Assembly: GCF_001678755.1 (NCBI RefSeq)
Contig: NZ_LZDS01000028.1
Coordinates: forward strand, 124,001-188,000
Origin: Acinetobacter gandensis
Lineage (GTDB): Bacteria > Pseudomonadota > Gammaproteobacteria > Pseudomonadales > Moraxellaceae
Length of the DNA stretch: 64,000 nt
Direction of reading: 5' to 3'
The notes under the pieces were generated by a model that was not told where the DNA came from, ran no database searches, and saw only the letters and a program-made list of their open reading frames with translations. Positions 28,851-38,201 of the stretch are shown here, piece after piece. Made by a program: the position numbers and the translations under genes. The first letter of the stretch is position 1. The number at the start of each line of letters is the position of its first letter.

Positions 28851-29771
28851 TTAAGCGCTTGCGCGGCGACGATCAACTTCAGTGTTCGGTGCAGCAGCTT
28901 GCTCTTTTACAAGCTCTACATTGAAAGTGATGTGTTTGAATGGTTGATTTAAACCACGACGTGCAATTTCAGCCTCATCAGTGATATCAACAGCCGTTGC
29001 AACAAGACCATCACGTGTAGCGAATGCAAAGTCATCCCAAAGATACTTATCGCCTTCGATGTTGAATTGTGTGGTGAGCTTGCGATAGCCAGGTGCAGAG
29101 ATAAAGTAATGCACGTGTGAAGGGCGGTTACCGTGACGACCTAAACGATCTAGCACGTATTGCGTAGTACCTTCAGGTGGGCAGCCATAACCTACAGGCA
29201 TAGTCGTTTGAGCGACATATTTACCGTCTTGATCAGATAAGATCGTACGGCGTAAGTTAAAGTCTGATTGAGACTTATCAAAGAATGAGTAGTTGCCTAA
29301 GCTGTTCGCATGCCAGATTTCAACTTTTGCACCTTCAATGATGTTGCCATTTGTATCTGTAACAGTCCCTTCAATAAACAATGTTGGGATTTTATCTGTT
29401 TCAGAGCCATCATCCATACGGGCAAAGCCTACTGATTCAGGTGCGCCTGCTACATATAATGGGCCTTCAATCGTACGTGGTGTACCACCAGTAATGCCTG
29501 CCTTGGCATCTGCTTCATCAGCACGTAAATCGAGGTAATGTTCAAGACCTAAACCTGCCGCCAATAAACCAAGTTCATTGGCTTGACCTGCATCGGTAAA
29601 GTATTCCAAACCTTTCCATAATTCTGTTTGTGAGATATCCAAATCTTCAATGGCTTGGAATAAATCACCTAATAAACGCACAACCACTTGTTGTACACGT
29701 TCATTGACTGGACCTGTCGCTGTGTCGACATTCATTTTTTTAACCAGTGCATCAATTTCTTGACGGTTCAT
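28851..29771 (-). CDS. catA: Catechol 1,2-dioxygenase
   Basis: The 306-residue intradiol enzyme cleaves catechol to cis,cis-muconate. The non-haem iron ligands are Tyr161 (LGNYSFFD), Tyr195 (PVGYGCP) and His219/His221 (RPSHVHYF). The helical N-terminal dimerisation domain and TIEGPLYVAGAP are as in A. baylyi CatA. AAGGAGAAATAGT precedes the ATG. Here catA lies between catC and benA, whereas in A. baylyi it is separate from both clusters. Confidence 0.96.
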   Translation of the reverse strand: MNRQEIDALVKKMNVDTATGPVNERVQQVVVRLLGDLFQAIEDLDISQTELWKGLEYFTDAGQANELGLLAAGLGLEHYLDLRADEADAKAGITGGTPRTIEGPLYVAGAPESVGFARMDDGSETDKIPTLFIEGTVTDTNGNIIEGAKVEIWHANSLGNYSFFDKSQSDFNLRRTILSDQDGKYVAQTTMPVGYGCPPEGTTQYVLDRLGRHGNRPSHVHYFISAPGYRKLTTQFNIEGDKYLWDDFAFATRDGLVATAVDITDEAEIARRGLNQPFKHITFNVELVKEQAAAPNTEVDRRRASA

Positions 29772-29862
29772 ACTATTTCTCCTTAAGTATGCTTATTCGT
29801 TTTGGTGGCTATTCAACCCAATCTATGAGATGAATTTGCTGCCACGATCCTTGTATTACCCT

Positions 29863-29898
29863 CTGTGCGTTTCAGCACAGGCAGTGGTTAAACTGCCT
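29863..29898 (-). other. Two tandem hairpins between catC and catA
   Basis: CTGTGC / GCACAG (6-base loop) is immediately followed by AGGCAGT / ACTGCCT (6-base loop), both in the 147-base gap between catC and catA. There is no T-run, so they may mark an mRNA processing or attenuation point. Confidence 0.45.
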
Positions 29899-29918
29899 TA
29901 TTTCTTAAATACTGTTGC

Positions 29919-30209
29919 TTAACGATCATCTTCACGAATTGAAGATGGGTGACGGTTAAGTGCCATCACTTCGATATTCATGTATGGATAAAGTGGAAGA
30001 CCTTGCAAAATATTGTGCAGTTCTTCATTGCTTTCGACATCAAAAATACTGATGTTTGAATATTGACCTGTGATACGCCAAATATGTCGCCATTTGCCTT
30101 GATGCTGTAAGTCCTGAGAATAGGCTTTTTCTACAGCTTTAATTTCGTTGGCTTTTTCTACTGGCATATCCAGTGGAATGTTGACATCCATGCGGACTTG
30201 GAAAAGCAT
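29919..30209 (-). CDS. catC: Muconolactone isomerase
   Basis: The 96-residue enzyme isomerises muconolactone to 3-oxoadipate enol-lactone. It opens MLFQVRMDVNIPLDMP and contains WRITGQYSNISIFDVESN-type sequence typical of CatC, which assembles as a decamer. It lies 14 bases after catB in the normal cat order. Confidence 0.95.
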   Translation of the reverse strand: MLFQVRMDVNIPLDMPVEKANEIKAVEKAYSQDLQHQGKWRHIWRITGQYSNISIFDVESNEELHNILQGLPLYPYMNIEVMALNRHPSSIREDDR

Positions 30210-30223
30210 AAGAAACTCCTTGA

Positions 30224-31333
30224 TTATTGACGACGTAGGTTGTCGATCTTGTCTTCATCTAGTGCAATGCCAAGTCCTACTGTTTTCGGAACAGCGAGTT
30301 CAAAGTTTTGATATTGCAAAGGTGTTTTCAAAATTTCTTCAGTTAATAACAGTGGGCCGAACAATTCAGTGCCATATGCCAAGCTGTCAAAGGTCGAGAA
30401 AGCATGTGCTGATGCAATTGTTCCTATTGGGCCTTCAAGCATGGTGCCACCATAAAGATCAATGCCTGCGAGCTTGGCAATTTTGCCGACTTCACAGCCT
30501 TCGATTAAGCCTCCAGACTGTGCAACTTTGACGGCAAATACTGATGCTGCATTCCGTTTTGCTAATTGATATGCGCTGCTCGGGCCTATAAGAGATTCAT
30601 CAGCCATAATGGCAATATCAAATCTGCGGGTTAAACGTTGCATAGCATCAATGTTGTCAATTGCGCAGGGCTGTTCAATTAAATCCACACCACCATCTTG
30701 TAGCGCTTGTATTCCTTTAATTGCATTTAATTCAGACCATGTACGGTTGACATCGACACGAATTGAAACGTCTTCACCCAAAGCCTTTTTAATTGCAAGT
30801 ACATGTTCAACATCAGCTTCAACAGCACGTGAGCCAATTTTCAGTTTGAAGATGTTGTGACGTTTTGCTGCAATCATTTTTTGTGCTTCTGCGATATCTT
30901 TTTCGGTATCACCTGAAGCCAGCACCCACAGAACAGGGACGCTATCACGTAAACGGCCACCTAATAATTCACTTACTGGAATACTGAGTCGCTGAGCCTG
31001 TATATCCAATAAAGCAGTTTGAATTGCACATTTCGCAAAACGGTTACCATTAATGTTTTTTTGAATGGCTTTTAAGGTTTGTGCGACATTTAAGCCTTTA
31101 AGGCTTTTTAACAAGGGTGCAAAATAAGTTTCAATATTGGTTTTGACACTTTCGGGACTTTCTTCTGCATAACCTAAACCACCAATTGTGGTGGCTTCGC
31201 CCCAGCCAATAAAACCGTCTTCGCTTACCACTTTAACCAAAACCAAAGTTTGGGTTTGCATGGTTGCAACAGCCATTTTGTGTGGGCGGATGGTCGGGAT
31301 TTCGACCAATATTGTTTCTATTGATTTGTACAT
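30224..31333 (-). CDS. catB: Muconate cycloisomerase
   Basis: The 369-residue enolase-superfamily enzyme turns cis,cis-muconate into muconolactone. KLKIGS carries the catalytic Lys pair, and metal ligands are in RVDVNRTW, LIEQPCAID and IMADESLIG. The start is MYKSIETILVEIPTIRPHK, with GAAGAG upstream, as in the A. baylyi protein; an earlier ATG 15 bases upstream is less likely. It is the first gene of the leftward operon, facing the regulator gene. Confidence 0.95.
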   Translation of the reverse strand: MYKSIETILVEIPTIRPHKMAVATMQTQTLVLVKVVSEDGFIGWGEATTIGGLGYAEESPESVKTNIETYFAPLLKSLKGLNVAQTLKAIQKNINGNRFAKCAIQTALLDIQAQRLSIPVSELLGGRLRDSVPVLWVLASGDTEKDIAEAQKMIAAKRHNIFKLKIGSRAVEADVEHVLAIKKALGEDVSIRVDVNRTWSELNAIKGIQALQDGGVDLIEQPCAIDNIDAMQRLTRRFDIAIMADESLIGPSSAYQLAKRNAASVFAVKVAQSGGLIEGCEVGKIAKLAGIDLYGGTMLEGPIGTIASAHAFSTFDSLAYGTELFGPLLLTEEILKTPLQYQNFELAVPKTVGLGIALDEDKIDNLRRQ

Positions 31334-31373
31334 GTTCACTCTTCGCAAACTTGCGTTCTGTATCTCTTGTGAT

Positions 31374-31440
31374 ATACCTTAAAAGAATAAAATCTTCAGG
31401 TCGAAGATCAAATTTGCATTTTTTTATACTTTAAAGGTAT
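31374..31440. promoter_or_regulatory. BenM/CatM operator sites in the catB-benM intergenic region
   Basis: ATAC-tttaaag-GTAT at 31426-31440 is an exact match to the ATAC-N7-GTAT recognition sequence of BenM and CatM. A second, imperfect copy ATAC-cttaaaa-GAAT lies at 31374-31388. Their starts are 52 bases apart, about five helical turns, which suits a LysR tetramer binding a strong and a weak site. The strong site ends 8 bases before the regulator start codon, implying autoregulation. Confidence 0.85.
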
Positions 31441-31448
31441 GTTTAGTC

Positions 31449-32363
31449 ATGGAACTGAGACATTTAAGATACTTCGTTGCCGTTGTAGAAGAGCAAAGTT
31501 TTACCAAGGCAGCAGAAAAATTGTTTATAGCTCAACCACCTCTGAGCAGACAGATTCAAAACTTAGAACAAGAACTTGGTATACAACTTTTTGAGCGAGG
31601 CAGTCGACCGCTTAAGACTACGGAAGCAGGCCAATTTTTTTATCTACACGCTCTCAAACTTTTGTCTAATGCTGAAGAAATAAAGTCGATGACTAAGCGA
31701 ATTGGCATGACAGAAAGAACCGTGACCATCGGTTTTGTGAGCTCTTTATTGTTTGGCTTATTGTCCAATATTGTTTATTTGTTCAAACAGCAGCATCCGC
31801 ATCTTAAAATAGAGATGGAGGAAATGGCGACAACGGAGCAAATTCAAGCGCTAAAAGAAGGGCGTATTGATGTGGGTTTTGGCCGTTTACGTATTTCAGA
31901 TCCAGCCGTAAAGCGTGTACTACTACGGGAAGAACGCTTAGTTGCCGCTGTGCATGCGAGTCATCCTTTAGCGCAAAAGACTGAAGGCGTGTACTTAGCC
32001 GATTTAATAGACCAACAATTGTTTTTATACCCCAATGTAAACAAACCAAATTTCTCTACCCAAGTGCGAGGTATCTTTTCTGAATATGGTTTAGAACCGA
32101 AAAAAATTCGTGAAGTCCGTGAATTACAATTGGCCCTAGGCTTTGTTGCTGCAAGTGAAGGGATTTGCATCACGCCAATGAGTGCGCAAAGTATTCGACT
32201 TACACATCTGACTTATCTCCCCATTCTAGACGAGTCTGCAATCAGCCCGATTTTCATGGCAGTACGTAATATGGATGAAAGTGAAGATATTCGTGCACTG
32301 TTTGATAGTGTTTATCAAGTATATGATTTAGAAGCAATTCCTTATGATCGATCAGTGTTCTAA
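31449..32363 (+). CDS. benM: LysR-type regulator of benzoate/catechol degradation, BenM-like
   Basis: The 304-residue protein begins MELRHLRYFVAVVEEQS and has a winged helix-turn-helix with AQPPLSRQIQNLEQELG, as in BenM and CatM. Arg160 (LLREERL) and the Tyr at 292 (YQVYDLE) correspond to the BenM residues Arg160 and Tyr293 that form its secondary benzoate site; CatM lacks them. It therefore probably responds to both muconate and benzoate. It is divergent from catB and the exact operator overlaps its promoter. Assignment as BenM over CatM rests on these two residues. Confidence 0.85.
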   Translation: MELRHLRYFVAVVEEQSFTKAAEKLFIAQPPLSRQIQNLEQELGIQLFERGSRPLKTTEAGQFFYLHALKLLSNAEEIKSMTKRIGMTERTVTIGFVSSLLFGLLSNIVYLFKQQHPHLKIEMEEMATTEQIQALKEGRIDVGFGRLRISDPAVKRVLLREERLVAAVHASHPLAQKTEGVYLADLIDQQLFLYPNVNKPNFSTQVRGIFSEYGLEPKKIREVRELQLALGFVAASEGICITPMSAQSIRLTHLTYLPILDESAISPIFMAVRNMDESEDIRALFDSVYQVYDLEAIPYDRSVF

Positions 32364-32526
32364 TTTTATATTCCTAAACTAAAGATTAATCAGTCTATGA
32401 ATGAGACACTTTAAACTGCGTATTTTACCGTTTATCTGTAATACAGACACAAATAGAGAATAAAATAGTGCCGTAATTTGACAAATAAATGACATCAAAT
32501 CAAAAGCGTATTTCAGCGACAACTTT

Positions 32527-32548
32527 TTAGGTATACAAACATGCCTAA
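32527..32548. promoter_or_regulatory. Candidate operator upstream of benK
   Basis: TTAGGTAT-acaaac-ATGCCTAA is an inverted repeat with 7 of 8 positions paired, about 80 bases before the benK start. It contains no full ATAC-N7-GTAT, so it may belong to another regulator. The rest of the 262-base gap shows nothing I can name. Confidence 0.4.
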
Positions 32549-32625
32549 TCGGTTTTGGACATTAAGCACCGACTTATTCATTGTGAAAAGCGAATTTTAC
32601 AAGCTTCACAATTTGGAGGTGGGCG

Positions 32626-33999
32626 ATGCAAAACCAGAAAATTAATATTAATACCTTGGTGGATGAAGCCAAATTTACGCCATTTCATTGGGGTGTCTTA
32701 ATTTGGTGTTTAATGATCATCATTTTTGATGGCTATGATTTGGTAATCTATGGTGTAGCACTACCATTATTGATGCAGGAATGGGCGCTAACGGCAGTGC
32801 AAGCTGGTCTGCTTGCCAGCACTGCGTTATTTGGCATGATGTTTGGTGCCATGTGTTTTGGTACTTTGTCTGACAAAATAGGTCGTAAAAAAACCATTAT
32901 GATTTGCGTCGGAATCTTCAGTGGTTTTACCTTCTGTGGTGCATTTGCCAATACACCTGTTGAATTTGGTATTTTACGTTTCCTTGCAGGTTTGGGTATT
33001 GGTGGGGTTATGCCCAATGTCGTGGCATTGATGACTGAATACGCACCGAAACGGATTCGCAGTACATTGGTTGCTTTGATGTTTAGTGGTTATGCCATTG
33101 GTGGTATGGCATCTGCATTATTAGGTGCATGGTTAGTTCCAGTATATGGCTGGAAGATCATGTTCTATATCGCCATTATTCCATGCTTAGCACTGCCATT
33201 AATTTGGAAGTTCTTACCTGAATCATTGATGTATTTAACATCTAAACAGCAAACTGAAAATACGCGTAATATCGTTTCAAAAATTGCACCTGAGCAAGTG
33301 CTAACGAGCGACACTGAATTTGTTTTAAATGAAGTTGCGGAAGACGATAAAGCACCATTAAAAGCACTATTTCAACAAGGTCGTAGTTTCAGTACATTTA
33401 TGTTCTGGATTGCCTTTTTCATGTGCTTATTAATGGTCTATGCACTAGGAAGCTGGCTGCCTAAACTTATGATTCAAGCGGGCTATTCGCTTGGCGCAAG
33501 TATGATTTTTCTTTTTGCACTCAATATTGGTGGCATGATCGGTGCGATTGGTGGTGGTGCCTTGGCAGATCGTTTCCATATTAAGAAAGTGCTGAGCATT
33601 ATGTTTATGTGTGGTGCTTTAGCGTTGATTCTCCTTGGCTTTAATAGTCCACAAATCGTGTTGTACAGCTTAATTGCCGTTGCGGGTGCAGCAACTATTG
33701 GTTCACAAATTCTACTGTATACCTTTGTCGCACAATATTATCCAACCACTGTACGCTCTACAGGTATGGGTTGGGCATCAGGTGTAGGTCGTATTGGCGC
33801 AATTGTTGGCCCAGTACTTACAGGTGCATTGCTCACTATGAATTTGCCACATCAAATGAATTTCCTCGTAATTGCAGTTCCAGGTGTTATTGCAGCATTG
33901 GCAATTTTTTTGGTGAACTTACAAGCATCTGTGGAAGGTTCATCACAGACTAAGATACTGAACATCAAAGCTCAAACTATCAAAAATACTGCGAACTAA
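32626..33999 (+). CDS. benK: Benzoate transporter, MFS aromatic acid:H+ symporter
   Basis: The 457-residue, 12-helix transporter has the AAHS-family acidic motif FDGYDLVIYG in helix 1, the loop motif GTLSDKIGRKKT, GILRFLAGLGIGGVMPN, and EYAPKRIRST. It imports benzoate with protons. GGAGGTGGGCG precedes the ATG. It is downstream of benM on the same strand and is followed by a DcaP-type porin. Identification as BenK rests on sequence resemblance and location. Confidence 0.9.
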   Translation: MQNQKININTLVDEAKFTPFHWGVLIWCLMIIIFDGYDLVIYGVALPLLMQEWALTAVQAGLLASTALFGMMFGAMCFGTLSDKIGRKKTIMICVGIFSGFTFCGAFANTPVEFGILRFLAGLGIGGVMPNVVALMTEYAPKRIRSTLVALMFSGYAIGGMASALLGAWLVPVYGWKIMFYIAIIPCLALPLIWKFLPESLMYLTSKQQTENTRNIVSKIAPEQVLTSDTEFVLNEVAEDDKAPLKALFQQGRSFSTFMFWIAFFMCLLMVYALGSWLPKLMIQAGYSLGASMIFLFALNIGGMIGAIGGGALADRFHIKKVLSIMFMCGALALILLGFNSPQIVLYSLIAVAGAATIGSQILLYTFVAQYYPTTVRSTGMGWASGVGRIGAIVGPVLTGALLTMNLPHQMNFLVIAVPGVIAALAIFLVNLQASVEGSSQTKILNIKAQTIKNTAN

Positions 34000-34069
34000 T
34001 TTAACTGAATGATTCAAATTAAATGAGTTTGTTGTAAGTCGACAATAATACTATCAACAAAATTAAAAC

Positions 34070-34109
34070 TTTCTCGGCCCTTATCAAGGATATAAGGGCC
34101 ATAGAGAAA
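34070..34109 (+). other. Long hairpin between benK and the porin gene
   Basis: GGCCCTTAT / ATAAGGGCC forms a perfect 9-base stem with a 7-base loop, extended by TTTCTC / GAGAAA beyond a 3-base bulge. No T-run follows. It could reduce read-through from benK or stabilise its mRNA. Confidence 0.55.
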
Positions 34110-34154
34110 CGTGTATCAAAAAAATGGAAAGGGCAAAGCCCGATAGAGGTCAGG

Positions 34155-35480
34155 ATGAATACTCAAATTGCACAATTGACGCGTAAAACTTTTATGATCA
34201 AACCATTAATATTAGCTTGTGTAGTATTAGCGCCGGTATGGACACATGCTGCGGTTAGTGAAGCTGAAGTTGAACAGCTACGTGAAGAAGTTAAGAATTT
34301 AAAAGCTATGATGCAACAGTATGTTGAACAGCAAAATCATGTATCTAATCAGTTAGTAGAAATTAAACAGACTACCCTTAAGCCTGTTCAACAAGCTGCA
34401 GCTATTCAAACAATAACTCAAACATCGAGTCAGGGTTTAAAGACTAAATCAGGTGCAGAATTTAGCTTATATGGTAATGTCCGTGCAGATGCCTCTTATC
34501 AAGCTGAGGGAGGAAGTTTGTCACGGTTATATAACCAAATAAATTCAGTACCTCTACAAGGCAATGCAGAAAGTTCTGACCGCCTAAAAGCAACTTTAGC
34601 CGCGACCCGTTTAGGTTTAGATTTTAAAACGCCAACTCAAATGGGTGATGTCGGTGGCAAGCTGGAAGTCGATTTTTTAGGTGTGAATGATGGCTTACGT
34701 ATTCGTCATGCATATTTAACCTATGGAGATTGGCTCGTTGGACAAACATGGTCTAATTTTGCTGTGCCAGATTATATGCCTGAAACTATTGATGCTTTAG
34801 GGTATGTGGGCGGAGCGGTCAAGCGTACACCGCAATTGCGTTATACCCATAATCTGTCAACTGAAACGAATGTGGTCTTGGCTGCGGAGGATTCGAAAGA
34901 TGACAGTTCTAATATGCGCTTGCCTGCACTAACAGCACGTTTGAATCATAAGTTTAACGATACTTTGAGTTTTAGCGCACGTGCAATGGGCGCAGAAAAG
35001 AAAACTGATGCGGATACAGAGACTGCATGGGGTGTTGGGCTTGGTGCTAAGTTAAATTTAACTGATAAGACAGTTTTAAAAACCGATTATTACCATGTGA
35101 AAGGCGACAGCAGTTTTGTTTCTTGGACCAACCAAGGTTTTGTTACCAATGCGGATAAAGACATTATTGCCACCAATGAGTTTGATTCCATTACCATAGG
35201 CTTAACACAACAGCTTTCGGCGCAATGGCGTGGCACTTTAGGCTATGGCTATATGAAAGCGGATAATAATGCTGACTATATCAACGCATTAGCCGATAAA
35301 ACCAAAGCCAATAAGAACTTGTGGCAAGCATGGGCAAATGTATTCTACAGCCCAGTGAAGCCAATCAGTATAGGTTTAGAATACGTATATGGCGAGCGTG
35401 AAGCTTTTGGCGCCGCACCGAATGGCAGCACAAAGGGTGAAGATAACCGTGTTAACGCAGTCATGATGTATAACTTCTAA
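34155..35480 (+). CDS. benP: DcaP-family outer-membrane porin, benzoate-associated
   Basis: The 441-residue precursor has a signal peptide ending about PVWTHA, a short periplasmic coiled coil (AEVEQLREEVKNLKAMM...), then a beta-barrel beginning near GAEFSLYGNVRADASYQ and ending with aromatic Phe (VNAVMMYNF). This architecture is that of the Acinetobacter DcaP trimeric porins. Its place after benK suggests outer-membrane passage of benzoate, so benP is a contextual name. An internal in-frame ATG 39 bases later could also serve as start. Confidence 0.82.
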   Translation: MNTQIAQLTRKTFMIKPLILACVVLAPVWTHAAVSEAEVEQLREEVKNLKAMMQQYVEQQNHVSNQLVEIKQTTLKPVQQAAAIQTITQTSSQGLKTKSGAEFSLYGNVRADASYQAEGGSLSRLYNQINSVPLQGNAESSDRLKATLAATRLGLDFKTPTQMGDVGGKLEVDFLGVNDGLRIRHAYLTYGDWLVGQTWSNFAVPDYMPETIDALGYVGGAVKRTPQLRYTHNLSTETNVVLAAEDSKDDSSNMRLPALTARLNHKFNDTLSFSARAMGAEKKTDADTETAWGVGLGAKLNLTDKTVLKTDYYHVKGDSSFVSWTNQGFVTNADKDIIATNEFDSITIGLTQQLSAQWRGTLGYGYMKADNNADYINALADKTKANKNLWQAWANVFYSPVKPISIGLEYVYGEREAFGAAPNGSTKGEDNRVNAVMMYNF

Positions 35481-35540
35481 GTATGTAGTATTTGTCAGTA
35501 CGCTTTTAAATCTGTATTAGCTAGATATTGGTTTATTTAA

Positions 35541-35576
35541 AAAAAAAGCCAAGCCATCATCAGGTTTGGCTTTTTT
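35541..35576 (+). terminator. Rho-independent terminator after the porin gene
   Basis: GCCAAGCC / GGTTTGGC (one G-T pair, 7-base loop) is flanked by seven As before and six Ts after, so it could act in both directions. Confidence 0.85.
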
Positions 35577-35868
35577 AATGCCGATCATCTTTATTTTTAT
35601 TCATTTATCAGTTGGTTCAATGATACGGTAACAGGAGCTATAGCATGCTGAATTTTTTATTTAACGATTTTGATACTAATCAGAAAAATATTTTTGACCA
35701 AAAATTATAGCTATACGATTTATTTCATTTAACAAATAGCCTAGATAAACATATTTAAAATAGGCTATCAGTAAAAATTATAAATTTTGAAATATTTTGA
35801 TACATACATGCTGAGAAAACACACTACAATCCTTGCCGTTAATACAGTTTCACTTAGCAGACATAATC
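35577..35868 (+). promoter_or_regulatory. Promoter region of the TonB-dependent receptor gene
   Basis: With the 60 bases before it this makes a 388-base gap. It is AT-rich. I looked for a Fur box and found no convincing match, and saw no small ORF or structured RNA. Confidence 0.35.
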
Positions 35869-38013
35869 ATGGATGTACCTCAATTTTCTCATAATCATAA
35901 AATGCCGCTTTCCGTTTTAAGCTTAATGATACTGTCAGCCTTGGCACATCAAAAAAGTGATGCAGCGACTGCGGGATTATCTGAAAATGTCTTGCCAGAG
36001 ATCACTGTGCATGTGGCTAAAATCTCTACATCGGCTCAAAAGAAAAAAGAATTAGAAAAATTGAGTGGGGCAACCAATTATATTGCCAAAGAATCACTAC
36101 AAAGTGTCATTAAAAGCAATAATGCAGATTTGTTTGAAAATCAACCGGGGATATATGCAGCATCTTCAGGCAATGAAGGGGTCAAGTTGTCTATTCGTGG
36201 CTCTGGCATTAACCGTGCACCGGGCGCCCATGCTTCGGGACTGTATGTGACTTTAGACGATATTCCATTTACCGGGCCTGGTGGTACGCCGTATGAATTG
36301 CTCGAACCACTTTGGGTTGACCATGTTGAGGTATTACGTGGTGCCAATGGTTTAGAGCGTGGGGGTTTAAGTCTGGGTGGCACGATTAATTATGCAACGC
36401 CTATCGGTAAAGACGCGGCAAAACTGCAACTGCATCATGAAATGGGCAGTCGTGGTTATCAAAAAAGTGCCATAAGCTCAGGTCAGCAGATTGGAGATTT
36501 GGATTATTTTATTTCTCTAACCTATGGTGAAAATAACGGTTATCAAGATCATTCTTCAAGTCAGAGTAAGGGCATTGCAACCAATGTCGGTTATCAAGTG
36601 TATGACAATGTTGATACCCGATTTTATCTGCGTTATCGAGAAACCGATCATCAAACACCGGGACGTCTTACTCAAAAGCAAATTCAAGAAGATCCAACTC
36701 AAGCAGTGGCCAGTAATATTGATTTAAATAACCATCGTCCGCAGCCGGGAAGTTTATGGCTGGCAAATAAAACCAATGTAAACTTGGAAAATGGCGATCT
36801 GTTGCAATTGGCTTTGGCCTATCACCATTATCCAATGGATTTACAGGAAGGCTATTACAATACTGATGTCGATTATGATGATGTCAGTACTTTAATCAAT
36901 TATAAGTTTCAGCGTGAATTCTGGGCAAAGGAGAGCCAAAACACGATTGGCTTTCGGACGACCACTCATTTACCAGCAGGCACAGTCATCGAACGTCAGC
37001 GCGTAAATATTGGAAATTATCCTGCGGGAACAGAAACACGCCATTACACCTATCAAGGCGGGGATTATGTACTACATGCTAGTAATGCCTTGGCACTCAA
37101 CTCACAACTTTGGTTAGATAGCCGCTTAGCCTTGGCCTATACCCATCGTGAAAGTGAAGTCACTTGGCCGGTTCAAAGTGAAAAAGAAAATAATCGCGAG
37201 TGGAATCTTTTACCGTCACTTGGTGTGCGTTATCAATACACGCTAGACACGCAATTGTTTGCAAATATCAGTCGTAGTTTAGAAGCGCCGCATCCTTGGT
37301 CGTTAATTTGGGGATCGGATCATTATTTTGTAGATCAAGGACCAGCAACGGGACGACAAAGCGCACCGACTCATTTAAATACGCAAACAGCTAATACAAT
37401 TGAGCTGGGAGGACGGGGGCAAAGCTTAGTTGGCGCATGGAATGTGGCTTATTACTATGCAAAAGTTAAAAATGAACTTTTAGCGGTGGAAATTGCTACA
37501 GATCCAAAACAGATTATTGCTGAAAGCAATGCATCCGATACGGTTCATCAAGGTGTAGAAATTGGCTTAGACAGTCCATTATGGCAAAACGACGCATTGG
37601 GCAAGCTTAATCTGAAGCAGTCGTATACCTATAACGATTTTCACTATAAAAATGATGCAGTGTTTCATAATAATGAATTAGCTGGTATTCCAAAGCATAT
37701 TTACCAAGCAGAACTGCGTTATCAACATCCCTTAGGTTTCTATGCAGGGCTAAATACCATATATGCCTCTAAAGCACCGACAGATTATGCTAATAGTTTT
37801 TATGTAGACAGTTGGCAAACGTGGGGCGCAACACTCGGTTATACACAACCTGAAAAGTCATATTTGGCCTGGTTGGATTTTAGAAATATCAGCGACAAAA
37901 AGTATGCATCGACCATTACACCGGGATATAACGATAATGGAAATGATCCTGCTCGTATGACACCGGGAGATGGTTTTGGCGTATATGCGGGGCTAACTTA
38001 TAATTTTCATTGA
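35869..38013 (+). CDS. TonB-dependent outer-membrane receptor
   Basis: The 714-residue precursor has a signal peptide around MPLSVLSLMILSALAH, a plug domain (ENQPGIYAASSGNEGVKLSI, IRGSGINR, VEVLRGANGLERGGLSLGGTIN) and a 22-strand barrel ending in the aromatic-terminated YAGLTYNFH. It most resembles siderophore or iron-citrate receptors, without an N-terminal signalling extension. The ATG at 35869 is chosen; a TTG 36 bases upstream or an ATG 33 bases downstream are possible. It is a single-gene unit with its own terminator. The ligand is unknown; the siderophore genes lie 14 kb away. Confidence 0.88.
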   Translation: MDVPQFSHNHKMPLSVLSLMILSALAHQKSDAATAGLSENVLPEITVHVAKISTSAQKKKELEKLSGATNYIAKESLQSVIKSNNADLFENQPGIYAASSGNEGVKLSIRGSGINRAPGAHASGLYVTLDDIPFTGPGGTPYELLEPLWVDHVEVLRGANGLERGGLSLGGTINYATPIGKDAAKLQLHHEMGSRGYQKSAISSGQQIGDLDYFISLTYGENNGYQDHSSSQSKGIATNVGYQVYDNVDTRFYLRYRETDHQTPGRLTQKQIQEDPTQAVASNIDLNNHRPQPGSLWLANKTNVNLENGDLLQLALAYHHYPMDLQEGYYNTDVDYDDVSTLINYKFQREFWAKESQNTIGFRTTTHLPAGTVIERQRVNIGNYPAGTETRHYTYQGGDYVLHASNALALNSQLWLDSRLALAYTHRESEVTWPVQSEKENNREWNLLPSLGVRYQYTLDTQLFANISRSLEAPHPWSLIWGSDHYFVDQGPATGRQSAPTHLNTQTANTIELGGRGQSLVGAWNVAYYYAKVKNELLAVEIATDPKQIIAESNASDTVHQGVEIGLDSPLWQNDALGKLNLKQSYTYNDFHYKNDAVFHNNELAGIPKHIYQAELRYQHPLGFYAGLNTIYASKAPTDYANSFYVDSWQTWGATLGYTQPEKSYLAWLDFRNISDKKYASTITPGYNDNGNDPARMTPGDGFGVYAGLTYNFH

Positions 38014-38047
38014 TGTTGGTGATTGAATTTTTTTCTATACCATCACT

Positions 38048-38086
38048 ATAAGCTAAAGGGAGAACTAGATTCTCCCTTTAGCTTAT
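38048..38086 (+). terminator. 17-base perfect hairpin after the receptor gene
   Basis: Arms 38048-38064 and 38070-38086 pair perfectly over 17 bases with a 5-base loop; the core is AAAGGGAGAA / TTCTCCCTTT. The T-rich tract begins only a few bases later. It very likely terminates or protects the receptor mRNA. Confidence 0.7.
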
Positions 38087-38201
38087 AAATGACTTTTTCA
38101 AGTGCTTTAAATCTTTAACTGTGATGCCCAAGTCGCTTCAATTCAATAAATTATTCAATGAAACTTGTTAAATAAAATATCCGAATAAAGATAAAAGATT
38201 A

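Noticed and set aside
35577..35868. Fur box upstream of the TonB receptor
   Set aside because: Only partial matches such as AATGATAC were seen, well below the matches at the siderophore promoters.
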